Shown here: positions 1-5,442 of the stretch, in pieces
Position numbering within the stretch: the stretch's first letter is position 1
Layout of the letters: every line of letters starts with the position of its first letter
Origin: an uncultured Collinsella sp.
GTDB taxonomy: Bacteria; Actinomycetota; Coriobacteriia; Coriobacteriales; Coriobacteriaceae
Assembly: GCA_900554585.1 (NCBI GenBank)
Contig: USHS01000114.1
Span: 1 to 5,442, forward strand
Length of the DNA: 5,442 nt
Direction: 5' to 3'
Made by a program: the position numbers and the translations under genes
The notes under the pieces: model-generated
Told to the model about the DNA's origin: nothing
The model's input: only the letters and a program-made list of their open reading frames with translations
The model's database searches: none

Positions 1-730
1 ACGGAGCCTCTTCGAGCAGCTTTTGGTGGCGACGCTGAATGGAGCAGTCGCGCTCGCACAGGGCGATTTGGTGGCCGAAGTCGTCGGCAAGCACCTGAAT
101 CTCAACATGGCGAGGACGCAATACGAGCTTCTCGATATACACGTCATCGTTTGCGAACGCGGCCTTCGCTTCGGCCTTCGCCGCCATAAACGCATCAGCG
201 AGCTCTTCGGGCGCGTGCACTTCGCGCATGCCCTTGCCACCGCCGCCGGCAGAGGCCTTGATGAGGACGGGGTAGCCGACCTCGTGGGCAAAGGCACGGG
301 CCTCCTCGACGGTCTCGACCGGGCCGTCGCTTCCGGGCACCGTGGGAACCCCGAGCTCCTTCATCGTGGCCTTGGCGGCTGCCTTGTTGCCGAGAGAGTC
401 GATGCACTCGGGAGACGGTCCGAAGAAGATGATGTCGTTGTCGGCACAGGCGCGGGCGAAGTCCGCGTTCTCGGAGAGGAAACCGTAGCCAGGATGGATG
501 GCCTGCGCACCAGTAATCTGGGCCGCTGCGATGATGTTGGGGATGTTGAGATACGAGAGCGCCGACGGGGCCGGACCGATGCAGACGCTTTCGTCGGCCA
601 TCTCGACGGCACGCGTGTCCTTGTCGGCCTCGGAATACACGACGACGCACTTGATGCCGAGCTCGTGGGCGGCGCGCACGACGCGCAGGGCGATTTCGCC
701 TCGGTTGGCGATGAGGATCTTGTCAAGCAT
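1..730 (-). CDS. accC: Biotin carboxylase subunit of acetyl-CoA carboxylase, N-terminal part (runs off left edge)
   Basis: Biotin carboxylase carries out the ATP- and bicarbonate-dependent carboxylation of biotin on the carrier protein, the first half of the acetyl-CoA carboxylase reaction that makes malonyl-CoA in the cytoplasm. 243 complete codons are visible; the family is usually about 450 residues, so roughly the C-terminal 45% lies beyond the left edge. The N-terminus reads [20 protein letters not shown], the classic start of the biotin carboxylase N-domain, followed by [10 protein letters not shown] (79-88). The ATP-grasp part shows K116, the glycine-rich loop [12 protein letters not shown] (158-169), E200 and PRHVEIQ with H208, then [12 protein letters not shown] (226-237). 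These match E. coli AccC K116, K159, E201 and H209 by eye. No frameshift or missing residue is seen. The start is fixed by family alignment. No accB gene is found immediately upstream, although accBC operons are common. It could alternatively be the biotin carboxylase domain of a longer acyl-CoA or pyruvate carboxylase; the truncation prevents excluding that. Confidence 0.95.
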   Translation of the reverse strand, partial: MLDKILIANRGEIALRVVRAAHELGIKCVVVYSEADKDTRAVEMADESVCIGPAPSALSYLNIPNIIAAAQITGAQAIHPGYGFLSENADFARACADNDIIFFGPSPECIDSLGNKAAAKATMKELGVPTVPGSDGPVETVEEARAFAHEVGYPVLIKASAGGGGKGMREVHAPEELADAFMAAKAEAKAAFANDDVYIEKLVLRPRHVEIQVLADDFGHQIALCERDCSIQRRHQKLLEEAP

Positions 731-742
731 GCGCGATTCGGG

Positions 743-748
743 CCTTCC
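743..748 (-). promoter_or_regulatory. Probable ribosome binding site of accC
   Basis: On the minus strand GGAAGG lies 12 bases before the accC ATG. It is the only purine-rich Shine-Dalgarno-like string in the short leader, though the spacing is on the long side. It supports the ATG at 728-730 that the protein alignment already favours. No convincing -35/-10 pair for accC was found between this site and the neighbouring reading frame. Confidence 0.5.
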
Positions 749-775
749 TACTCGGAGACGGGCTCGACGTAGAAC

Positions 776-964
776 ATGACGGTTCCGAACTCGACGGGCT
801 TTAAGGCGAGCCTCACCTTGGGCAGCGGCGACTTCGAGAGCGATTTCCTTCCGCTTGGCTACGATGGCGAGACCATATTGAATCTTGAATTCGACAACGG
901 CGATAAGTCTGCTACGTATCGTTTCGAGGTCGGTTCGGGCGACATGTCGTTTGATCCAGAGTGA
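776..964 (+). CDS. Small hypothetical protein, 62 residues, no recognised family
   Basis: I do not recognise this protein. It is acidic (many Asp and Glu), has no membrane segment or signal peptide, and alternates hydrophobic and polar residues in a way that would suit a small beta-rich fold (for example [20 protein letters not shown], residues 32-51). Coding support comes from codon-position composition: by hand count about 52%, 42% and 69% G+C at positions 1, 2 and 3, the order expected for a real gene here, and neither antisense frame gives that pattern. A strong terminator starts 46 bases after its stop and points the same way, consistent with a transcribed plus-strand unit. Against it: there is no good ribosome binding site before the ATG, a stop codon (770-772) sits almost directly upstream, and only 45 bases separate it from the divergent accC start. 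The start is uncertain, and it may be a remnant of a longer gene. Confidence 0.5.
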   Translation: MTVPNSTGFKASLTLGSGDFESDFLPLGYDGETILNLEFDNGDKSATYRFEVGSGDMSFDPE

Positions 965-1010
965 GATGCGGTTTTCGGAGATCGGTACATATAGGCATGC
1001 TCTTTGATGG

Positions 1011-1050
1011 AGGCGCCGGAGCCGTGACGGGCTCCGGCGCCTTTGCCTTT
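1011..1050 (+). terminator. Strong intrinsic terminator between the small ORF and elp3
   Basis: A perfect 13-bp inverted repeat (arms 1011-1023 and 1030-1042, very GC-rich) encloses a 6-base loop GTGACG and is followed by an interrupted T-rich tail (TTTGCCTTT). The tail is only on the plus-strand 3' side; the minus-strand side continues CCATCAAAG, with no T run, so this is a plus-direction terminator. It would end transcripts coming through 776-964 and insulate elp3 from upstream read-through. No other plus-strand gene lies between it and the left edge, which is an argument that something in 776-964 is transcribed. Confidence 0.85.
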
Positions 1051-1055
1051 ACAAT
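1050..1055 (+). promoter_or_regulatory. Predicted -10 element of a leaderless elp3 promoter
   Basis: TACAAT differs from the TATAAT consensus by one base. It is followed by six bases (GGGGGC) and then the elp3 ATG, so transcription starting at the usual distance would begin at or next to the A of the start codon. That is the arrangement known for leaderless genes in actinobacteria (TANNNT six to seven bases before the start). No Shine-Dalgarno sequence precedes the ATG: the G run ends one base before it, too close to work. A good -35 is not visible; the best match, GTGACG (1024-1029), is the terminator loop, with a 20-base spacer, and is probably fortuitous. Confidence 0.6.
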
Positions 1056-1061
1056 GGGGGC

Positions 1062-2969
1062 ATGGAACAGATTATCTTGAACATACTCGAGGCCCTGCGT
1101 CGCGGCGAGACCGTAGACGACAAGGTGCTCGTCAAACTGATACATGCCGAGGCGCGCCGCGAGGGTGCCGACAAACGCGATTTGGCCAAGCGCCGTCTGC
1201 TGCCGTTCTACCAGCGGGTTAAACGTGAGGAGCCGGCTCGGTGGGCTGCGTGGAATGTCGATTCCGATCTGGAACGTCAACTGCTGCAGGTGCTGCGTAT
1301 GAAGCCGCGCCGAACGGCCTCGGGCGTGGCGACCATTACCGTCATCACCAAGCCCTGGCCGTGCTCGGGCGATTGCCTGTTTTGCCCCAACGACCTGCGC
1401 ATGCCTAAAAGCTATCTGCACGCCGAGCCGGCATGCGCCCGTGCGGAGCAAAACTGCTTCGACCCGTATCTGCAGGTGAGCGCTCGCCTGACCGCGCTTT
1501 CGCAGATGGGTCATGCGACCGATAAAATCGAGCTTATTGTGCTTGGCGGTACCTGGAGCGACTATCCGCAAGGGTATCAGACGTGGTTTATGTTGGAGCT
1601 CTTCCGTGCGCTCAATGATGATGCGGTGGCGGGCGTGGCGGCAAATCCCATGTTGGCGCGTCCGGGCATCAGTCGTGCCGAGGCGGGGCGCCTGCTCGAC
1701 GATGCGCCCGCCGATGCCCTGCCGCCGGTGGTGGCGGGGCGTCGCGAGCGCTACCGGGCTGCCGGCATTGCGACAGACGAGGCCGAGCTCGCGAGCGGTG
1801 TTGCAGGAGAGCAGGAGCGCGTGGATGTTGCTGTGGGCGGCTACAACCGTGCGGTGCGTCGTCTGTACGGCCCTGGCACGCCGTGGGGCGAGGTTGCCGA
1901 GTGGCAGGCGGCAACGATGGAGGAACTTGAGCACCAGCAGCGCATCAACGAGACGGCGAAGCATCGCGTGGTGGGGCTCGTTATCGAGACACGCCCCGAT
2001 GCCGTAACGCCGCAGGCCCTCACACTTATCCGCCGCTTGGGCTGCACCAAGATTCAGATGGGTATTCAGAGTCTTGACCAGCATCTACTCGATATCAACG
2101 AGCGCCGCATTTCGGTGGCGCAGATCGAGCGGGCGTTTTCGCTCGCGCGCCTGTTTGGCTTTAAGATCCACGCGCACTTTATGCTCAACTTGCTGGGCGC
2201 CACGCCTGATGGGGACAAGCGCGACTACGAGCGCTTTATGACCGAGGGCGCCTTTATGCCCGACGAGGTCAAGGTCTACCCGTGCGCGCTCATCGAGGGC
2301 TCGCGTCTGGTGGGCTGTTACGAGCGTGGCGAGTGGCGCCCCTATACCGAGGACGAGCTGCTCGATGTGTTGGCCGACGACATCGTGGTGACGCCGGCGT
2401 TCTGCCGCATCAGCCGCATGATCCGCGACTTTAGCTCCGATGACATCATGGTGGGCAACAAGAAACCCAACCTGCGCCAGCTCGTTGAGAACCGCCTGGC
2501 TGCTCGGGGTGACGGTGCGACGGTGCGTGAGATTCGCTATCGCGAGATCAGCACGGCGGGTGCCGACCTGGACGAGTTGACCCTTGACGAGGAAGTGGCG
2601 TACGAGACGCCGGTGACGCACGAGCGCTTTTTGCAGTGGGTGACACCGCAGGGCAAAATCGCGGGCTTTTTGCGCCTGTCGCTGCCCGACCGCGCGTTTG
2701 TTGCCGCGCATGCGGACGAGTTGCCGACGGTGTCGGACGAGGCGATGATTCGCGAGGTTCACGTGTATGGCATGGCGGCGCGCGTGGGCGATCAAGGCCA
2801 GGCGGCGCAGCATCACGGGTTGGGGCGTTTGCTCGTAGAGCGTGCGTGCGAGATTGCCCGGGATGCGGGTTATGCGCGTATCAACGTGATTAGCGCGATT
2901 GGCACACGTGAGTACTATCGTCATCTTGGATTTTATGACCATGGCCTTTATCTGCAAAAGGAGCTCTAG
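1062..2969 (+). CDS. elp3: Elp3-like tRNA wobble-uridine modification enzyme (radical SAM + GNAT acetyltransferase)
   Basis: Elp3 uses a radical-SAM domain and an acetyltransferase domain to build the carboxymethyl group on C5 of tRNA U34 from acetyl-CoA; bacterial forms act without the other Elongator subunits. The 635-residue product shows the [4Fe-4S] motif CSGDCLFC (C101, C105, C108), then DKIELIVLGGTW (154-165), VGLVIETRPDAV (304-315), GCTKIQMGIQSLDQ (327-340), IHAHFMLNLLGATPDGDKRD (369-388) and DEVKVYPCALIEGSRL (401-416). The C-terminal GNAT part has REVHVYG (564-570), the acetyl-CoA loop QHHGLG (583-588) and SAIGTREYYRHLGF (611-624), all close to eukaryotic Elp3. It is about 90 residues longer than yeast Elp3 because of an Ala/Arg/Glu-rich insertion at about residues 186-290. 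The ATG is the only plausible start; expression appears leaderless. The next gene begins directly after the TAG stop. The enzyme family is sure; the exact tRNA substrate here is inferred. Confidence 0.95.
   Translation: MEQIILNILEALRRGETVDDKVLVKLIHAEARREGADKRDLAKRRLLPFYQRVKREEPARWAAWNVDSDLERQLLQVLRMKPRRTASGVATITVITKPWPCSGDCLFCPNDLRMPKSYLHAEPACARAEQNCFDPYLQVSARLTALSQMGHATDKIELIVLGGTWSDYPQGYQTWFMLELFRALNDDAVAGVAANPMLARPGISRAEAGRLLDDAPADALPPVVAGRRERYRAAGIATDEAELASGVAGEQERVDVAVGGYNRAVRRLYGPGTPWGEVAEWQAATMEELEHQQRINETAKHRVVGLVIETRPDAVTPQALTLIRRLGCTKIQMGIQSLDQHLLDINERRISVAQIERAFSLARLFGFKIHAHFMLNLLGATPDGDKRDYERFMTEGAFMPDEVKVYPCALIEGSRLVGCYERGEWRPYTEDELLDVLADDIVVTPAFCRISRMIRDFSSDDIMVGNKKPNLRQLVENRLAARGDGATVREIRYREISTAGADLDELTLDEEVAYETPVTHERFLQWVTPQGKIAGFLRLSLPDRAFVAAHADELPTVSDEAMIREVHVYGMAARVGDQGQAAQHHGLGRLLVERACEIARDAGYARINVISAIGTREYYRHLGFYDHGLYLQKEL
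2956..2963 (+). promoter_or_regulatory. Strong ribosome binding site for the spermidine-synthase-like gene, inside elp3
   Basis: AAAAGGAG lies six bases before the ATG at 2970 and encodes the last residues of Elp3. The elp3 stop codon TAG is immediately followed by the ATG (TAGATG), so the two genes abut with zero spacing. Together these fix the start of the downstream gene and make translational coupling likely. Confidence 0.85.
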
Positions 2970-3848
2970 ATGAACAAGCCGAGTGTTTCTGCCGGCGTCG
3001 TTGCCGGCGTTGCTCTGGGGGCCGCGGCGCTTGGCGCGGCCGCTGTCGCTGTCCGTGCTGCCTGTCTGCAGGTTGCGCGAACCCGCAATGGGTTGGCGCG
3101 TGTGAAACGCGTGCACGATGAGGGCGGCGACGAAGTCCGTGTATTGGTGCAAGGCGGCGTTTACCAAAGCGCAAGCTACGTTGGCGAGCGTTGGGCGGAG
3201 CCCGTCTTTGCGTACTATCGCGCGTTTGACGACGTGTTTGAGGCTGAGGACGCAATGCGTGATGCTTACGGGCATGGTATCGACCGTATGCTCATGCTGG
3301 GCGGCGGCGGGTTTGCCTATCCCAAGTTTGCACTGATGTCGCACGAGAGCTTGCGCATGGACGTCGTTGAGTACGATGCCGAGATTACGCGCCTGGCGCG
3401 CCGTTGGTTCTACCTGGACGAGCTGGAGCGCACGGTGGGCGATCGCCTGCGAGTGATTACCGCTGAGGCTCGCTCGTATCTGGGCGTGACGAGCGTGGGT
3501 CATCGTCGCTACGACGTGGTCGTGAGCGATTGCTTTGGCGGTGCCGAGCCCGTACGCGAGCTGGCGACGGTTGAGGCATTGCGTTTGGTGCGAGGCAGCC
3601 TGAACCCCGGGGGCATCTATGTTGCCAATATCGTGAGTGCGAACAGGGGGAGCGACGTGACGTTCCTGCGCGATTGCGTTGCCGCGGCACTCGAGGTATT
3701 CGCCCACGCCTGGGTGGTCCCATGCGGCGACGCGGAGTTCGGCGGCGAGGAAAACTACCTGCTCGTCGCCAGTGACGGCGATTATGCCTTTGCCGAAGCC
3801 GTGCCCTTCGACGCCGACTTCCTCGGCACCGTCCTTCACGACAAGTAA
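2970..3848 (+). CDS. Membrane-anchored spermidine-synthase-like protein (class I SAM-type Rossmann fold), function unknown
   Basis: The 292-residue product begins with a charged MNKPS and an Ala/Gly/Val-rich hydrophobic stretch (about residues 7-32), most likely a single membrane anchor or uncleaved signal. The rest is a Rossmann fold of the spermidine synthase type: RMLMLGGGGFAYPKF (106-120) is the nucleotide-binding glycine loop, VVEYDAEITRLARRWFYLD (132-150) carries the acidic residue after strand 2, RLRVITAEARSYL (159-171) follows, then YDVVVSDCFGG (181-191) and LNPGGIYVANIVS (211-223). In true polyamine aminopropyltransferases the fourth motif carries a second, catalytic aspartate (D-S/T-x-D); here it reads DCFGG, so spermidine synthesis is doubtful. 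The same architecture occurs in proteins annotated as spermidine synthase-like or fused MFS/spermidine synthase; this copy has only one membrane segment. It abuts elp3, has a strong ribosome binding site, and lacks a promoter of its own that I can see. The fold is sure; the reaction and substrate are unknown. Confidence 0.85.
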   Translation: MNKPSVSAGVVAGVALGAAALGAAAVAVRAACLQVARTRNGLARVKRVHDEGGDEVRVLVQGGVYQSASYVGERWAEPVFAYYRAFDDVFEAEDAMRDAYGHGIDRMLMLGGGGFAYPKFALMSHESLRMDVVEYDAEITRLARRWFYLDELERTVGDRLRVITAEARSYLGVTSVGHRRYDVVVSDCFGGAEPVRELATVEALRLVRGSLNPGGIYVANIVSANRGSDVTFLRDCVAAALEVFAHAWVVPCGDAEFGGEENYLLVASDGDYAFAEAVPFDADFLGTVLHDK

Positions 3849-3874
3849 GTCTCTCCGTCCCAAAAAGACGGGTC

Positions 3875-5442
3875 TTAGGCGTGGTCGCTCCAGCTGCGGA
3901 CACGCTGCTTCATGCCCTCTATGTCGAGCACGCCTTCGGCAAAGCCCTTGCGCACGAGCTCTTCGGGAACAAACTCGTCGTAGCGGTCAAAATAAGGCAC
4001 CTCGTCGGGATAGACGAGCTCGATGGGATCGAAGTCCTTCTCGGCCTCGGCGGCGAGCACCTCAAAGAACGTCTCCTCGTCGGCCTTCATCTTAAACTGC
4101 ATAAAGTACGGGCGTAATGGGTCGAGTCCGCGAAGGCCCAACTCCGCGGCACATTTAATCTTGAGCATGCGCTCGAGGGCCAAAAAGGCGTAGCTGCCCA
4201 GCCAGGGGAAGAGCACCCAGGTATCGCCGCCCAGGTTAATGAGCGGTTTAGTTCCCGCGCCCGAAATCTTGGCCGTATGACGAGCCTGCGCCAAGCGGGC
4301 CCGTGCGTTACCCATAAGGTACGGATATGCTGTGTGCTCGTTGAGCGCCTTGCGCATACGCTCGAGTACATGTGTGTTGATGTCACCGGGGCAGTCGCCA
4401 AAGTAGGCCGGCACACGGCCCTTGACCTGCGTGGCAAAGACGGCATGACGCTTCCAGTCCACTTCCTCGACAATCCAGCAGTGTCCGGCGATGGCGATGC
4501 GCTCACCGGGCGGCGGCGGATTGACGATCGTGCCCAACTCGGCCGACTCGCTGCGAACGGTGAACTCCTCGTTTTCCTGGAACACGGCGTAAAACTTAAA
4601 GTTGTTAATGATGCGCTCGCCCGCGAGGCCCACAATGAGCCCACCGCCCTCGGTGACCTGGATGTGGTCGATCTTGATGAGGTGGCGCAGCAGTACGCGA
4701 TAGTCATCGGCCGAGACGCGGTGGAAATAGCTGAGCGTGAGCACGCGCTGGGCAAGTTCGGCAGGCGTGAGTTCGCCGGTGCTGGCGAGGGTCGACATGG
4801 TCTGGTGATAGAGCAGGCTGTAGGGGAGTCGATCGAGCTCGGGCGGCTCGACCCACTTTTCCTCGCGATAGAGTTGTACGAGCGCGATGCCCTGGAGGAG
4901 CTTCCAAGGTATCGTTTCAGGCATCATCGTGCGCGGCTCGGGCTCTTCCTCGCGCATGACAAACCACATCTCGGGCGGAAGATCGCGGCGTCCCGTGCGC
5001 CCCATGCGCTGCAAAAAGGAGCTGACGGTAAACGGTGCATCGATCTGGAACGCGCGCTCCAGGCGACCGATATCAATGCCGAGCTCCAGCGTGGAGGTGG
5101 TGACGGTTGTCTGTGCCTGTTCCTCGTCGCGCATGAGCTCTTCTGCCGTCTCGCGTAGCGATGCCGAGAGGTTGCCGTGATGGATAAGGAAGCGGTCGGG
5201 CTCGTGCCGGCTCTCGCAGTAGCTACGCAGCATGGAGCATACGGCCTCTGCCTCCTCGCGCGAGTTGGCAAAGACCAAGCACTTTCGGCCGCGCGTGTGC
5301 TCAAAGATATATCCCATACCGGGGTCGGCGTTGTCTGGTGCTGTATCGGTGGGGTTGAGTAGTGCCTGTTCGGGTGCTTGGGGGATGTCGACTTCGCCCT
5401 CGGGGGCCGAGGAAGCTTGGCGGTCCTTGGGAGCGGCCTTGC
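3875..5442 (-). CDS. Lhr-like superfamily 2 (DEAD/DEAH) helicase, C-terminal part (runs off right edge)
   Basis: This is the C-terminal half of an ATP-dependent nucleic-acid helicase, probably acting in DNA repair or RNA handling. 521 complete codons are visible and the frame stays open to the right edge, so the N-terminal RecA1 domain (Walker A, DEAH) is outside the window. The visible part opens with a Pro/Ala/acidic linker (5318-5440), then the second RecA domain: RKCLVFANSREEAEAVCSML (motif IV region, near 5228-5287), HHGNLS, TSTLELGIDIG (motif V, near 5066-5098) and QRMGRTGRR (motif VI arginine fingers, 4985-5011). LELGIDIG and the LQRMGRTGRR wording are closest to the Lhr family. About 370 residues follow, which by family analogy should include a winged-helix domain and a beta-rich core (for example TIVNPPPPGERIAIAGHCWI). 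The ATG at 5315-5317 is internal to the domain boundary and should not be taken as the start. It ends at TAA, 26 bases from the convergent gene. The family is confident; the precise substrate is not. Confidence 0.88.
   Translation of the reverse strand, partial: KAAPKDRQASSAPEGEVDIPQAPEQALLNPTDTAPDNADPGMGYIFEHTRGRKCLVFANSREEAEAVCSMLRSYCESRHEPDRFLIHHGNLSASLRETAEELMRDEEQAQTTVTTSTLELGIDIGRLERAFQIDAPFTVSSFLQRMGRTGRRDLPPEMWFVMREEEPEPRTMMPETIPWKLLQGIALVQLYREEKWVEPPELDRLPYSLLYHQTMSTLASTGELTPAELAQRVLTLSYFHRVSADDYRVLLRHLIKIDHIQVTEGGGLIVGLAGERIINNFKFYAVFQENEEFTVRSESAELGTIVNPPPPGERIAIAGHCWIVEEVDWKRHAVFATQVKGRVPAYFGDCPGDINTHVLERMRKALNEHTAYPYLMGNARARLAQARHTAKISGAGTKPLINLGGDTWVLFPWLGSYAFLALERMLKIKCAAELGLRGLDPLRPYFMQFKMKADEETFFEVLAAEAEKDFDPIELVYPDEVPYFDRYDEFVPEELVRKGFAEGVLDIEGMKQRVRSWSDHA

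Noticed and set aside
23..772. Plus-strand open frame of 249 codons opposite accC
   Set aside because: It is the antisense image of a well-conserved biotin carboxylase; the predicted protein has no family features.
731..964. N-terminal extension of accC upstream of its ATG (the frame is open)
   Set aside because: The family begins with [12 protein letters not shown] exactly at 730; the upstream residues are Arg-rich and non-conserved, and the codon-position composition favours the plus strand.
2970..3848. Calling the second operon gene speE, a genuine spermidine synthase
   Set aside because: The catalytic aspartate motif is absent and a membrane anchor is present, so only fold-level naming is justified.
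912..3863. Two end-to-end long minus-strand open frames (390 and 592 codons) opposite elp3 and the spermidine-synthase-like gene
   Set aside because: They share triplets with the plus-strand genes and stay open because TTA, CTA and TCA codons are rare there. Their translations are Arg/His-rich with no recognisable motif, while the plus strand has clear family motifs.
3855..3871. Possible small hairpin (CCGTC, 7-base loop, GACGG) in the convergent junction as a bidirectional terminator
   Set aside because: The stem is only 5 bp and is not followed by a T run on either strand; a competing AAGA/TCTT pairing on the minus strand is equally weak. A terminator here is plausible from context but not supported by sequence.
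4277..5158. Plus-strand open frame of 293 codons opposite the helicase
   Set aside because: It uses the same triplets as the helicase gene on the other strand, which carries motifs V and VI; the plus-strand product is unrecognisable.
5315..5317. ATG at the right end as the start of the helicase gene
   Set aside because: The frame continues open to the window edge, and a helicase starting here would lack the whole ATP-binding RecA1 domain. The gene is truncated by the window, not short.

Overview
The window looks like ordinary chromosome from a high-GC Gram-positive bacterium. It has strong G/C preference at third codon positions, tightly packed genes and short intergenic gaps. The gene set (biotin carboxylase, a bacterial Elp3, a membrane-anchored spermidine-synthase-like protein and an Lhr-like helicase), together with what looks like a leaderless start, suggests an actinobacterium, possibly a Coriobacteriia member such as Collinsella or Olsenella. 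That assignment is an inference from style and family resemblance; no marker gene proves it.

Layout. The left edge holds the first 243 codons of a minus-strand biotin carboxylase gene (accC), which runs off the window. It faces away from a possible small plus-strand gene of 62 codons (776-964) of unknown function. A strong intrinsic terminator (1011-1050) ends plus-strand transcription there. Its T-rich tail runs straight into a -10-like hexamer (1050-1055) six bases before the ATG of elp3, so elp3 appears to be made from a leaderless transcript. The plus-strand pair elp3 (1062-2969) and the spermidine-synthase-like gene (2970-3848) abut with no gap; the second gene has a strong ribosome binding site inside the end of elp3, so the two form a translationally linked operon. 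After a 26-base convergent junction, the right third is the C-terminal 521 codons of a minus-strand Lhr-like superfamily 2 helicase whose N-terminal half lies beyond the right edge.

How the genes relate. AccC belongs to fatty acid synthesis (carboxylation of biotin for malonyl-CoA formation) and has no visible link to the others. Elp3 is a radical-SAM plus acetyltransferase enzyme expected to modify the wobble uridine of tRNA. Its partner gene encodes a Rossmann-fold protein of the spermidine synthase type that lacks the usual catalytic aspartate motif and carries an N-terminal membrane anchor; its job is unknown. The helicase is convergent to the pair and probably regulated independently. 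No mobile elements, CRISPR arrays, tRNA or rRNA genes were seen. The most interesting points are the compressed terminator/promoter/leaderless start of elp3, the long insertion in this Elp3, and the elp3 to spermidine-synthase-like coupling.
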